Counted from the first letter of the stretch, positions 1 through 9,848 are shown. The stretch is 64,000 nt of DNA from Actinomadura litoris (GCF_009733595.1 NZ_WOFH01000011.1:186001-250000), one strand, 5' to 3'. Notes: a model not told the origin generated them from the letters alone. Translations and numbers: made by a program.

Positions 1-250
1 CGTGGGTCCGAGCATGGGGTTGTCGGGCTCGGACGTGCGAGGACGGGCCCGGCGGCGAGGGTGACCGCACGGTCATCGGGCCGAGGTTCAGGGGGCGGTA
101 AACGTGGGCCAGGGCAGGTCAAGTCTGCGTCAGGCGACAGCCTTGCAATCGCGATGCGTGTTCGGATCGACGCGCCAGGTCACCATGCTCGGTGTGGCGA
201 GGTTCCGCTCGCCCTCAGGCGGCACCGCGCGAAACCGACCTGGAGGCCGC
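1..250. other. Upstream region without a convincing gene
   Basis: No frame here has a believable protein; the long open frames crossing it are frame shadows of the next gene. A short perfect inverted repeat, TGACCG-CA-CGGTCA, lies near position 62-76 and could be a regulator site, but nothing else supports that. The last bases contain GGAGG at about 242-246, the ribosome binding site of the gene starting at 251. The promoter of the wall-polymer pair is probably in this stretch. Confidence 0.4.
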
Positions 251-3200
251 ATGTCCCCAAAGCTCAGTGTCGTCGTCCCGTTCCACAACACCGAGGAGTA
301 CCTCCGGGAGTGCCTGGAGTCGCTGGCCGGGCAGAGCTACCGCGACCTGGAAGTGATCATGGTGGACGACGGGTCCACCGACAACGGCGCGGTGATCGCC
401 AAGGACGTGTGCGGCCGCGATCCCCGGTTCCGGCTGCTGGTGCGGGAGAACGAGGGCCCTGGGCCCGCGCGCAACGCGGGGGTGGAGGCGGCGACCGGCA
501 AGTACCTGGCCTTCGCCGACGCCGACGACATCGTCCACCGCGACGCCTACGCGCGGCTGGTCGGGTCGTTGGAGAGGACGGGCTCGGACTTCGCGTGCGG
601 GAACGTCGAGCGGTGCGACGGAGACCGGAGCTGGCAGTCGGTCCTGCACGACGGGCTGTTCTCGGAGTCCCGGTCGCGGACGCACGTCTCGTCCCACCCG
701 CTGCTGATGCGCGACCGGACATCGTGGAACAAGGTCTACCGGCGCGCGTTCTGGGAGAACGCCGAGCTGAGGTTTCCCCCCGGCTTCTACGAGGACCCGC
801 CGGTCATGGCGCGGGCGCACGCGCTGGCCTCCTCGGTGGACGTCCTGAAGGACACGGTCTACTACTGGCGCAAGCGTCCGGGGTCCATCACCGAGGACCG
901 CCACGGCTGGGACAACATCTCCCAGCGGATGCGATCGGTGAGCCTCCTGCGGGCCGGGCTCGCCGACTACGCGCCGCACCTGCTGGGCGCCTTCGACGAG
1001 CACGCGCTGGTGGGCATCGACCTGCGCGTGCTCCTCGACGCGCTGCCCCGGACCGACGACGACCACCTCGACGAACTCGTCGGCATCGGCGCCGCGCTGG
1101 CCGAGAAGATCAGCTCCCGCGTGCTGAAGCGGTTCCCCGCGATCCTGCGGCTGCAACTGCACCTGCTGTGCCGGCGGATGGTCCCCGAGCTGCTGGAGGT
1201 GCTGCAGTTCGTCCAGCTCGGGTCGCCCGCGCAGGCGCCGAGGGTCCGGCGCGGGCTGCGGCCGCGCTGGTTCGCCGAGTACCCGTTCTTCGAGGACGCC
1301 GAGCGCGCCGTCCCGTCCCACGTCTACGACGTGACCGACGAGCTCACCCCGGCCGCGGCCATCGACCGGGTCCTCTGGGTGGACGGGCGGCTCCGCATCG
1401 AGGGCCACGCCTACATCAGGCACCTCGACTCCTCCACCGAGGACGGCTCCCGCATCCGGCTCTGGCTGCTCGCCTCGAACCGCCGGGGCCTCATGCGCGT
1501 GCCGGTGCAGCGGATCCGCCGCCCCGACGTGACCGCGCGCTCCAAGCAGCCCGTGGTCTCCTACGACTGGTCCGGCTTCGTCGCGGAGATCGACCCGTCC
1601 AACCTCAAGATCTTCGGACGCTGGCGCGACGTCGACTGGATCCCCTGCGTGGAGATCATCAACCGGGGGCTGTGGCGGCGCCGCACGTTCGGCAACCCGG
1701 CCCTCACCAGCCGCCAGTGGCCGCAGGAGCGCGAGTGCGCGCCCGGCGTCCTGGTCCAGGGGGTGGCGGGCAGGCGGCGGTTCGTCCTCCAGGTGCGGCG
1801 GACCACGGCGCAGATCGTCGGCTGCCACCTGGAGGGCAACGAGCTCTGGCTGGACGGCTGGAGCCGCGCCCCCCTCGGCGACGAGCCGCAGATCACCGCC
1901 ACCCCGAGGGCGGGCCGCGCGACCGTGGTGGGCCCGATCGACGGGCCCGGCGTCCTTCCCGCTCCCGTGCCGAACGCGGCCACGTCCGACGGCACACCCG
2001 AAGGCGCGCTCCAAGCGCTGATCAGCGTGGCCTCCGGCAACGCGCCCGACAGCCCGCCCACCGGCCTGGCCGTCGACCCCCGCGACCTCGGTGAGCGGGA
2101 GCCCGGATCGGCCGGCGCCGGTCCTGGTGAGACGAGCCGCGCCGGCGACGACCCGCACGACGGCCGACCGAACGACGCGCACCCCAAGAGCAACGCCGCA
2201 CACGACCGAAGAACCCCCGAAGCCACCGGAGACCTCCGGACGCCCTCCGAAGCCGCCGGAGGCCGTACCTCAACCGATAAGGCGGCCGATGAATTCGAGA
2301 GCCGCACGTCGGAGAACGGCAGAGGCGGCACGCTGCTCCGCCGAGCCGTGCGCGCCACGAACGGCGGCACGGCAAGCAGACCGGGCATACGGAAGGCCAC
2401 CGGCACCACCGAGGCGGGCTTCCGGGCGAAGCTGCCGCTGGCCGGGCTGGCCCGGCGGCCCGGGGACTGGGAGATCTCCCTGCCCGGCGGAATCAGGCCG
2501 CACCTCGACGAGAGGGCCGCCGGAGCGGTGTTCCCCTTCCCCGGCGGGGAACTGGAGATCGCACCCACGCGCCGGAACACGCTCCGCATCGTCGTGCGCG
2601 AGCGGGGCCTGGCCGTAGACCAGGTGGTCTGGGCCACGGAAGGGGCCTTGCACCTGGCCGGTTCCTGCCCCGACCCCGCGTCCCGCCCGGCCGTGCTGCT
2701 GCTGCGCCGCCGGCGGTCCAGCGAGGAGCACACGGTCCCGCTGCACTGGGACGGCGACCGTTTCACCGCGACGTTCTCCCCGGCGCGGATGCCGGTGCTC
2801 GGGCTGTCCCGGCCGCTGGTCGCGGGCCGGTGGGACGTGCTGGCGGCGGTCGGCGGGAAGGAGGAGCCCGTCGTCATCCGCCGCAACACGCTGCGCGACC
2901 TGCCCGAGCCGCACGAGACCGGCCTGCACAGGGTCATCGTGCGCGCGCGCAAGGCCGACCACCTCCAGCTGCGGATCGAGACCGCGCTGGACGAGGACGA
3001 GCGCGGCGCGTACGCGCAGGAGCGGCTCCGCTCGGGCCACTACCGGCGCCACCTGAACCTGCCCGTCCGCGAGCTGGCCCTGTTCGACGCCTACAAGGGG
3101 CGCCAGTACTCGTGCAACCCGCGCGGGATCTACGACGAGCTGCGCCGCCGCGACACCGGCATCGAATGCGTCTGGGTCACCGAGAACGGCCAGTTCGGCA

Positions 3201-4162
3201 AGCCGACGGGCGCGCGCACCGTCCTCGCCGGAACGCGCGAGCACTACGAGGCCCTCGCACGGGCGCGCTATGTGTTCGGCAACTGGTCGCAGCAGCGGTG
3301 GTTCGCCAAGCGCGAGGACCAGACCTATGTCCAGTGCTGGCACGGCACGCCGCTGAAGAAGCTGGGCTACGACGTCAAGGAGATGCCCTTCAAACGCACC
3401 GAGGGCCTCAACTGGATGGAGCACGACGTCCCGCAGTGGGATCTGCTCCTGTCCCAGAACGCGTTCTCGGTGCCACTGTTCCGGCGGGCGTTCGGCTACG
3501 ACGGCGAGATCCTCGAAAGCGGCTATCCCCGCAACGACATCCTGAACAGCCCGCACCGCGAGGAGATCGCCCACGCGGTGCGGCGGCGGCTCGGCATCCC
3601 GCAGGACAAGAAGGTCGTCCTTTACGCGCCCACCTGGCGGGACGACTTCCATCTCACGATCGGGAAGCGGGCGTTCCGCCTCGAACTCGACGTCGACCGG
3701 TTCAGGACGGCGCTGGGACGCGACCACATGCTGCTCCTGCGCACCCACTACCTGGTGACCGACCGGCCGCGATGGCGCCCTGGCGACTGCGTCCTGGACG
3801 TGTCGGTCTACCCCGACATCTCCGAGCTGTTCCTCATCAGCGACGTCCTCGTCACCGACTACTCCTCGGCCATGTTCGACTTCGCCGTCACCGGGCGGCC
3901 GATGCTGTTCTACACCTACGACCTGGAGCGCTACCGCGACCACGTGCGCGGCTTCTACTTCGACTTCGAGGCCGAGGCGCCCGGCCCGCTGCTGTCGACC
4001 TCCCGCGAGGTCATCGACGCCCTCGCCGAGCCCGACGTGCTCGACACCGGGTTCGCGGCGGCCCGCTCCGCGTTCGCCGCGCGCTACTGCCCGCTCGACG
4101 ACGGCCGCGCCGCCTCCCGCGTGCTCGACCGCGTCCTCCAGGACGCCACGTCCACCCACTGA
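251..4162 (+). CDS. Bifunctional GT2 glycosyltransferase / CDP-glycerol glycerophosphotransferase (teichoic-acid polymerase type)
   Basis: A 1303-residue protein with an N-terminal GT-A family 2 glycosyltransferase domain (about 1-270; nucleotide-binding VDDGSTD at 38-44, metal-binding DAD inside FADADD at 88-93) and a C-terminal TagF-like CDP-glycerol glycerophosphotransferase domain (about 920-1300; YSCNPR near 952, WHGTPLKKLGYD near 1030, DYSSAMFDF near 1202). Between them are beta-rich modules and a Thr/Pro/Ala/Glu-rich linker at roughly 570-715. The family transfers glycerol-phosphate units from CDP-glycerol to build wall teichoic acid at the cytoplasmic face; the GT2 part probably adds sugars. 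The ATG at 251 was chosen over upstream starts because GGAGG sits just before it and the protein then begins at the GT2 core. A paralogue starts 15 bases downstream, so the two are probably one operon. Polymer chemistry cannot be read from sequence. Confidence 0.9.
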   Translation: MSPKLSVVVPFHNTEEYLRECLESLAGQSYRDLEVIMVDDGSTDNGAVIAKDVCGRDPRFRLLVRENEGPGPARNAGVEAATGKYLAFADADDIVHRDAYARLVGSLERTGSDFACGNVERCDGDRSWQSVLHDGLFSESRSRTHVSSHPLLMRDRTSWNKVYRRAFWENAELRFPPGFYEDPPVMARAHALASSVDVLKDTVYYWRKRPGSITEDRHGWDNISQRMRSVSLLRAGLADYAPHLLGAFDEHALVGIDLRVLLDALPRTDDDHLDELVGIGAALAEKISSRVLKRFPAILRLQLHLLCRRMVPELLEVLQFVQLGSPAQAPRVRRGLRPRWFAEYPFFEDAERAVPSHVYDVTDELTPAAAIDRVLWVDGRLRIEGHAYIRHLDSSTEDGSRIRLWLLASNRRGLMRVPVQRIRRPDVTARSKQPVVSYDWSGFVAEIDPSNLKIFGRWRDVDWIPCVEIINRGLWRRRTFGNPALTSRQWPQERECAPGVLVQGVAGRRRFVLQVRRTTAQIVGCHLEGNELWLDGWSRAPLGDEPQITATPRAGRATVVGPIDGPGVLPAPVPNAATSDGTPEGALQALISVASGNAPDSPPTGLAVDPRDLGEREPGSAGAGPGETSRAGDDPHDGRPNDAHPKSNAAHDRRTPEATGDLRTPSEAAGGRTSTDKAADEFESRTSENGRGGTLLRRAVRATNGGTASRPGIRKATGTTEAGFRAKLPLAGLARRPGDWEISLPGGIRPHLDERAAGAVFPFPGGELEIAPTRRNTLRIVVRERGLAVDQVVWATEGALHLAGSCPDPASRPAVLLLRRRRSSEEHTVPLHWDGDRFTATFSPARMPVLGLSRPLVAGRWDVLAAVGGKEEPVVIRRNTLRDLPEPHETGLHRVIVRARKADHLQLRIETALDEDERGAYAQERLRSGHYRRHLNLPVRELALFDAYKGRQYSCNPRGIYDELRRRDTGIECVWVTENGQFGKPTGARTVLAGTREHYEALARARYVFGNWSQQRWFAKREDQTYVQCWHGTPLKKLGYDVKEMPFKRTEGLNWMEHDVPQWDLLLSQNAFSVPLFRRAFGYDGEILESGYPRNDILNSPHREEIAHAVRRRLGIPQDKKVVLYAPTWRDDFHLTIGKRAFRLELDVDRFRTALGRDHMLLLRTHYLVTDRPRWRPGDCVLDVSVYPDISELFLISDVLVTDYSSAMFDFAVTGRPMLFYTYDLERYRDHVRGFYFDFEAEAPGPLLSTSREVIDALAEPDVLDTGFAAARSAFAARYCPLDDGRAASRVLDRVLQDATSTH

Positions 4163-4176
4163 GAACGGAGCCTCCC

Positions 4177-7100
4177 GTGCCGCCCAAGATCAGCGTCGTC
4201 GTCCCGTTCCACGACGTCGAGGCGCATCTCGCCGAGTGCCTGGAGTCGCTGGCCAGGCAGACCCTCCGCGACCTGGAGGTCGTCATGGTCGACGACGGGT
4301 CCGCGGACGGCGGCTCCGTCATCGCGAAGGAGTTCGCCGACCGCGACGACCGCTTCGTCCTGGTCCAGCGCGGCCACGAGGGGCTCGGGCCGGCCCGCAA
4401 CGCCGGTGTCGCGCGCGCGGGCGGCCAGTACCTCGCCTTCGCCGGAGCGGCCGACACCCTGCCGCCCTACGCCTACGAGCTGCTGGTCCGCACGCTGGAG
4501 GCGACCGGGTCCGACATCGCGGGCGGCAACGTCCTGCGCCTGGACGACGACCGCGCCTGGCAGTCGCCGCTGCACGCCGGGGCCTACGCGGCCACGGTGA
4601 AGCGCACGCACATCACCCGCCATCCGGCCCTCCTCCAGGACCGCACCGTCTGGAACAAGGTGTACCGGCGCTCGTTCTGGGACGCGCACCGGTTCGAGTT
4701 CCCCGCGATGTCCCACGAGGACCCGCCGGTCAGCCTGGAGGCGCACGTCCTCGCCTCCGCCGTGGACGTCCTCGACACGGCCGTCTACTTCTGGCGGCAC
4801 CGCCAGGAGCCGCCCTCCCCGAACCCGCAGGCGAACGCCGCCGACCGGATCGCCTCGCTGGAGATGGTGCGCGGGATCCTCGGCGACCACGCGCCCGCGC
4901 TGCTCCCCGTCTACGACAAGCACGCCCTCGACCTGGACGTCCGCGCCCTGATCCTCGCGCTGCCCACCGCGTCCGGCGAGCACCGCGACCGCCTGCTGGA
5001 GGCGGGCGCCGACATCGTCGCCGCCGCGGCCCCGTCCGCGTTCCAGGGGCTGGAGGCGATCAAGCGCCTCGAACTGCACCTGCTGCGCGAACGGATGCTG
5101 CCCGAACTGCTCGACGTCCTCCGCTTCGAGGAGAACGGGCTGCACGACGTCCCGCTGGTGAGCCGGGGCAGGCGGCGGCAGCGCTGGTACGCCCGCTACC
5201 CGTTCTACGGCGACCGGGCGCGGGCGGTCCCGGACGAGGTCTACGACGTCACCGACGAGCTCAGGCTCCACGCCGAGGTCGACCGCGTCACCTGGGACTC
5301 CGGCTCCCTGGTCGTCCAGGGCCACGCCCACTTCGACCGGCTCGCCGTGACGTCCGCCAAGGACTCCCGCATCCGGATCTGGATGCACGACGCCAAGACC
5401 GGCAAGGAGATCCGCCTCCCCGTCGAGCGGATCCCCTGCCCGGAGGCCACGGTCCAGTCGGGGCAGTCGCTGGTCTCCTACGACTGGTCGGGGTTCTCCA
5501 TCCGGATCGAGCCGGAACTCCTCCAGGACGGCGACGACTGGCCGACGGTGACGTGGGAGCTGTTCGCCGAGGTCACCGCGTCCGGCTGCAAGGCCGTCCA
5601 GCGCCTCACCTCCGCCGAACCCGCCGTGAACTGGGCGGCCCCGCGCCAGGTCGACGAGCACGTCGCCGTCCAACCCGCCGCCGACCAGGGATTCGTCGTC
5701 CACGTCAAGCGCGCCAAGGCCGTCGTCACCGGCTACCGCCGTGTCGGCGACCTGCTGGAGATCACCGGCTGGACGCGGCTCGCGCTCGGCCCCGGTGCCG
5801 CGATCGTCGCCACCCGGCGGCACGGCGGCCCGGAGGTCCGGGGCGAGGTGACGGTGCGTCCGGCGGCGGGCATGCGCATGGACAGGGGCACCGGCTTCGA
5901 CTTCATGGCCACCCTCCCTCTGGGCGCCCTCCACTCCGACCCGGAGGCCGCCGAACGAGGCCCCGCCACCCACCTGCGCGACGCGATCGACTGGGACATC
6001 CGCCTCCTCGGCGCCGACGGCCCCTTGCGGCTGACCGTGGCCCGCACCCTCCCCGGCGCCCGCTTCGCGACCCGGGGCCGCGAGTTCGCCCTCACCCGCA
6101 CCGCCTACGGCAACCTGCGCGGCGTCGAGCGCAGCTTCCGCCCCGTCGTCACCTCCGTCCGGTGGACCGCCGACGACCGCCTCACGCTGACCGGCGACCT
6201 GTCCGATCCCGACCACCGCCCCACCCACCTGATCCTCCGCCGCCGTCCCTCGGGCGACGAGCACCGCCTCCCCCTCATCTGGGACGGCCCGACCTTCACC
6301 GCCACCTTCGCCCCCGGCGCCATGCCGCTCTTCGGAACGGCCGGGCCCCTGACCACCGGCCTGTGGGACCTGTTGGCCCCCACTCCGGGAACCGCCAAAA
6401 GAGCCGATGGCACTCCCACTGCGAGCAGCACCACGGCCTCGCCCCCTCCAAAAGCCGCCCAGACAACGGCAAGACCCGCGCGTCCGACCAAGCCGACGCC
6501 CGCAACGGTCAAGTTCAAGCCGAACAGAAGACACGCGCCCACGCAGAACGCCGCCCCACCGACCTGTGCGGAACCCGGAGAGATCCCGGTCGTCGTCGAA
6601 CGCGCGGTGATATCCGACCTCCCGGAATGGCGGGCGGCCGGAACACACGAATTCGAGGCCCGCGTCCACCAGACGGACGCGCTGCAACTGAGGAGCCGTA
6701 CCGTCATGGCCGAGGACGAACGCGGCGGGCACGCCCAGCGCCTCCTCTGGGAGCGCGACTACCCCGTCTACCTGCGGAGCCCGCTGACAGAGCTGGTGGT
6801 GTTCGACAGCTACGGCGCGTCCCAGTACAGCTGCAACCCCAGAGCCATCTACGAGGAGATCACGCGGAGCCATCCCGGGCTGGAGTGCGTCTGGATCTCC
6901 ACCGACGGCCAATTCAACGTCGAGGGCGACGCCAAGGTCCTCATTGCCGGGACGAGAGAGCACTACCGCGCGCTCGCGCGCGCCCGCTACATCGTCACGA
7001 ACTACGGCCTCGCCCCGGGATTCGCCAAGCGTCCCGAGCAGACGTACATGCAGACATGGCACGGCACCCCGCTGAAACGCCTCGGCTACGACCTCAGCGA

Positions 7101-7863
7101 CCTGCACTCCCAGCGCGCGGAGAACCTCCGCTGGATCGACTACGAGGTCCCCCGCTGGGACGTCGTGCTCTCCCCCAACACGTTCACCTCCGACACCATG
7201 CGGCGGGCCTTCCGCTACGAAGGCGAGATCCTGGAAACGGGATATCCGCGCAACGACGTCCTGAGCAGCCCGGAGTTCGACCGCCTCGGCGCCCGCGTCC
7301 GCGAGCGGCTCGGGATATCGGCGGGCAAGAAGGTCGTCCTCTACGCCCCGACATGGCGCGACGACCACCACCTGGCGCCGGGCCGCCGGGCGTTCTCCAT
7401 GGAACTAAACGTGGAGGCCCTGCGGCGGGCGCTCGGCGACGACCACGTCCTCCTCGTCCGCCCCCACTTCCTGATCACCGAAGGTGACCGCCCGAGATCG
7501 GACGGCTTCACGATCGACGTCTCCCGCTACCCCGACATCGCCGACCTGTACCTGGCGTCCGACGTCCTGGTGACCGACTACTCCTCCGCGATGTTCGACT
7601 TCGCCTGCACCGGCCGCCCCATGCTCTTCTACACCTACGACCTGGCGCGCTACCGCGACCACACGCGCGGGTTCTCCCTCGACTTCGAGACCGAGGCCCC
7701 GGGCCCCCTCCTCACCACCTCCACCGAGGTCGCCGAGGCACTCCGGGCGATAGACGAGATCCAGGACGCCTACGTCGACGCCTACGACACGTTCTTCGAC
7801 AAGTACTGCCCCCACGACGACGGAAAGGCCGCAGCCAGAGCAGCCGAACGCCTCCTCGCGTGA
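4177..7863 (+). CDS. Second GT2 / CDP-glycerol glycerophosphotransferase, with degenerate GT2 DxD motif
   Basis: Tandem paralogue of the preceding gene (1228 residues, GTG start 15 bases after its stop, RBS-like ACGGAG). The order is the same: GT2 domain (VDDGSAD at 38-44), beta-rich middle modules, low-complexity Thr/Pro/Lys linker at about 740-800, and a glycerophosphotransferase domain with SCNPR near 884, WHGTPLKRLGYD near 961 and DYSSAMFDF near 1133. The GT2 metal motif FADADD of the first copy is FAGAAD here (residues 88-93), so two acidic residues that normally bind the metal-nucleotide are gone while the glycerophosphotransferase motifs are intact. The GT2 half may therefore be inactive, structural, or of changed mechanism. 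Duplication of the whole architecture is plain from near-identical blocks. Likely a cytoplasmic, membrane-associated wall-polymer enzyme. Confidence 0.88.
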   Translation: MPPKISVVVPFHDVEAHLAECLESLARQTLRDLEVVMVDDGSADGGSVIAKEFADRDDRFVLVQRGHEGLGPARNAGVARAGGQYLAFAGAADTLPPYAYELLVRTLEATGSDIAGGNVLRLDDDRAWQSPLHAGAYAATVKRTHITRHPALLQDRTVWNKVYRRSFWDAHRFEFPAMSHEDPPVSLEAHVLASAVDVLDTAVYFWRHRQEPPSPNPQANAADRIASLEMVRGILGDHAPALLPVYDKHALDLDVRALILALPTASGEHRDRLLEAGADIVAAAAPSAFQGLEAIKRLELHLLRERMLPELLDVLRFEENGLHDVPLVSRGRRRQRWYARYPFYGDRARAVPDEVYDVTDELRLHAEVDRVTWDSGSLVVQGHAHFDRLAVTSAKDSRIRIWMHDAKTGKEIRLPVERIPCPEATVQSGQSLVSYDWSGFSIRIEPELLQDGDDWPTVTWELFAEVTASGCKAVQRLTSAEPAVNWAAPRQVDEHVAVQPAADQGFVVHVKRAKAVVTGYRRVGDLLEITGWTRLALGPGAAIVATRRHGGPEVRGEVTVRPAAGMRMDRGTGFDFMATLPLGALHSDPEAAERGPATHLRDAIDWDIRLLGADGPLRLTVARTLPGARFATRGREFALTRTAYGNLRGVERSFRPVVTSVRWTADDRLTLTGDLSDPDHRPTHLILRRRPSGDEHRLPLIWDGPTFTATFAPGAMPLFGTAGPLTTGLWDLLAPTPGTAKRADGTPTASSTTASPPPKAAQTTARPARPTKPTPATVKFKPNRRHAPTQNAAPPTCAEPGEIPVVVERAVISDLPEWRAAGTHEFEARVHQTDALQLRSRTVMAEDERGGHAQRLLWERDYPVYLRSPLTELVVFDSYGASQYSCNPRAIYEEITRSHPGLECVWISTDGQFNVEGDAKVLIAGTREHYRALARARYIVTNYGLAPGFAKRPEQTYMQTWHGTPLKRLGYDLSDLHSQRAENLRWIDYEVPRWDVVLSPNTFTSDTMRRAFRYEGEILETGYPRNDVLSSPEFDRLGARVRERLGISAGKKVVLYAPTWRDDHHLAPGRRAFSMELNVEALRRALGDDHVLLVRPHFLITEGDRPRSDGFTIDVSRYPDIADLYLASDVLVTDYSSAMFDFACTGRPMLFYTYDLARYRDHTRGFSLDFETEAPGPLLTTSTEVAEALRAIDEIQDAYVDAYDTFFDKYCPHDDGKAAARAAERLLA

Positions 7864-7999
7864 CCCACCACAACACCCCACCCAGGAGGACGCCCTAACC
7901 ACCGAACCGCAGACAAGGCGACAACAACCCCATCCGCTCCCCCGTCCCAAGCGCGGACGCGCCCCATACGCGCCCACGCCTCCTAAGGGCGGACACACA

Positions 8000-9590
8000 T
8001 CCCACATGCAGCCGCGCCCCCCATACGGGCGCCCCGCCCACATGGGGGCACCCCTCCCACACGCAGGCGCGCCTCCTATTTGCGGAGCGCCCCTCCTATA
8101 TGCGGGGCTGCGGGGCGTCCCTCCCACGCGCAGGTGCGCCGCCTTACGCGGCCACACCCTCATACCTCGGACCCCCTTCCACACGCACGCACCCCCCTGC
8201 GCGCGCCGCATCCCGCGCGCGGACACACCTCCCACGCGCAGAAGCACCCCATATACGGACACCCCTCTCCCACGCGGGCACGCCTCCCCCGCGCGCGACG
8301 CCCCTCCCCATGCGCAGGTGCGCCGCCTTACACGGGCACACCCCCATCCCCGGGGCCCCACCCACACGCGTGCACCCCCCTATGCGCGCACACCCTCATG
8401 CGCGCGCCACATCCTGCACACGACACGCCTCCCACGTGCAAACGCGCCCCATATACGAACACCCCTCCCACACGCGGGCACCCCTCCCACACGCGGGCAC
8501 GCCTCCCACACGCGGGCACGCCTCCCCCGCGCGGGACGTCCCTCCCATGCACGGGTGCGCCACCTTAGGCGGGCACACCCCCATACCTCGGGCCCCCACC
8601 CACACGCGCGCACGCCCCCACGCGCGCGCCGCGTCCTGCGCGCGGACACACCTCCCACGCGCAGACGCACCCCATATACGAGCGCCCCTCTCCCACGTGG
8701 GCACCCCCTCGCGACCGCCCGGTCGCGCTGGGCGGGCGACCCGGCCGACGGGTCCTCGACCGCTTCCCCGGCCCGATGGACGTGCTGCCCCACGCGCGGG
8801 ACGTCCCTCCCATGCGCGGGTGCGCCGCCTTATACGGGCACGCCCCCCATCCCGGGCCCCACCTACACCCGCGCACGCCCCTATGCGCGCACGCCCCCAT
8901 GCGCGCGCCGTATCCTGCGCGCGGACACGCCTCCCACGCGCAGACGCACCCCATATGCGGACACCCCTCTTACACGGGGGCACCCCTCTTACACGCGGAC
9001 GCGGCTACCCCGCGCGACGTCCCTACCATCCGCAGGTGCGCCGCCCTACGCGGGCATGCCCCCATCCCCGGGCCCCACGTGCCCCCTATGCGCGCGCGCA
9101 CGCCCCCATACGCGCGCCGCATCCTGCGCGCGGAAACACCTCCCACGCGCAGACGCACCCCATATACGGACACCTCTCTCACACGCGGGCTCATCTCCAA
9201 CGCGCGGGACGTCCCTCCCATGCACGGGTGCGCCACCTTAGGCGGGCACACCCCCATACCTCGGGCCCCCTCCCACACGCGCGCGCCGCATCCCGCGCGC
9301 GGACACACCTCCCAGGTGCAGACGCGCCCCATATACGAGCGCCCCTCTTATATGCCGGGCGCGCCTCCCTCGCGCGGGACGCCCCTCCCACGTGCAGGTG
9401 CGCCGCCTTACACGGGCACACCCCCATGGATCCCACCCACGCGCGCGCACGCCCCCTACGCGCGCCGCATATGCAGGCGGACACCACTCCCGCGTGCAGG
9501 CCGCCCCCTCCTGCACGCGGGCATACCTCCCACGCGCGGCGCGCTCCCCATGCGCGGCGCGCTTCTCATATGTGGGGCGGCCCTCCCGTG
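8000..9590. repeat. Degenerate C-rich tandem repeat array, about seven units of 170-265 bp
   Basis: Each unit has an anchor like GTGCGCCGCCTTA (or GCCACCTTA), then CACGGGCACACCCCCAT, a CGCGCGCCGCATCC block, CTCCCACGCGCAGACGC and CCCCATATAC. Anchors start at 8134, 8318, 8555, 8820, 9036, 9228 and 9397, so spacing is 184, 237, 265, 216, 192 and 169. The ATATAC/ATATGC core recurs at about 8251, 8451, 8674, 8953, 9162 and 9331. The + strand is extremely C-rich and G-poorer, unlike flanking genes. Several frames on both strands are open simply because the units lack A/T-rich stop codons; their translations are low-complexity and share no codon pattern, so I do not call a gene. A smaller CACGCGGGCACGCCTCC repeat expands inside the second unit. 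Function unknown. Confidence 0.85.
8710..8727. repeat. Perfect inverted repeat inside a unique insert in the array
   Basis: CGCGACCG-CC-CGGTCGCG is an 8-bp perfect dyad. It starts a roughly 80-bp stretch (about 8708-8790) that does not match the repeat consensus and makes the third unit the longest (265 bp). It could be a binding site, a recombination scar or a hairpin. Confidence 0.5.
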
Positions 9591-9651
9591 CGGGCGCGTC
9601 TGCGGTGTCTTCGGCGCGCTCGGGGGGTTCGCGCCGATCGTCGGCCCGGTC

Positions 9652-9804
9652 ATGGGAGGCTTCGTACTCGCCTGCCTCATCCGGTACTGGATTTTCCTCA
9701 TGAACGCGCCCATCGGCGCAACAAGCAGCGTGTGGCAATGCGATGAGGGTGCGGTTGATACGAAGGCAGCGGCTTGTGGAGACCGCTCGGGGAACCGCAG
9801 TTGA
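9652..9804 (+). other. Possible short membrane ORF at the end of the repeat array
   Basis: The repeat stops near 9590, and the frame beginning with ATG at 9652 (open well upstream through the repeats) reads a strongly hydrophobic segment, roughly GGFVLACLIRYWIFLM, preceded in frame by FGALGGFAPIVGPV. That pattern looks like one transmembrane helix and differs from the low-complexity translation of the repeats. No good ribosome binding site is visible and the tail is unremarkable. It may be the remnant of a membrane-protein gene that the repeat has invaded, or chance. Confidence 0.25.
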
Positions 9805-9848
9805 TTTTCGCCCGTTTAGATACTAAGGACCATCCGAAATGGAGCGTA

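Noticed and set aside
4084..7371. Very long minus-strand open frame (over 1000 codons)
   Set aside because: It is the antisense shadow of the second wall-polymer gene. Its translation has no domain and is dominated by Val/Gly/Asp/Arg, typical of the reverse of GC-rich codons.
8000..9590. CRISPR array
   Set aside because: Units are 170-265 bp, degenerate, with no constant 25-40 bp repeat and no unique spacers; no cas genes nearby.
8006..9746. Three overlapping plus-strand ORFs (411, 162 and 548 codons) in the repeat
   Set aside because: All frames and the opposite strand are open at once, repeats are not multiples of three and no RBS or domain is evident.
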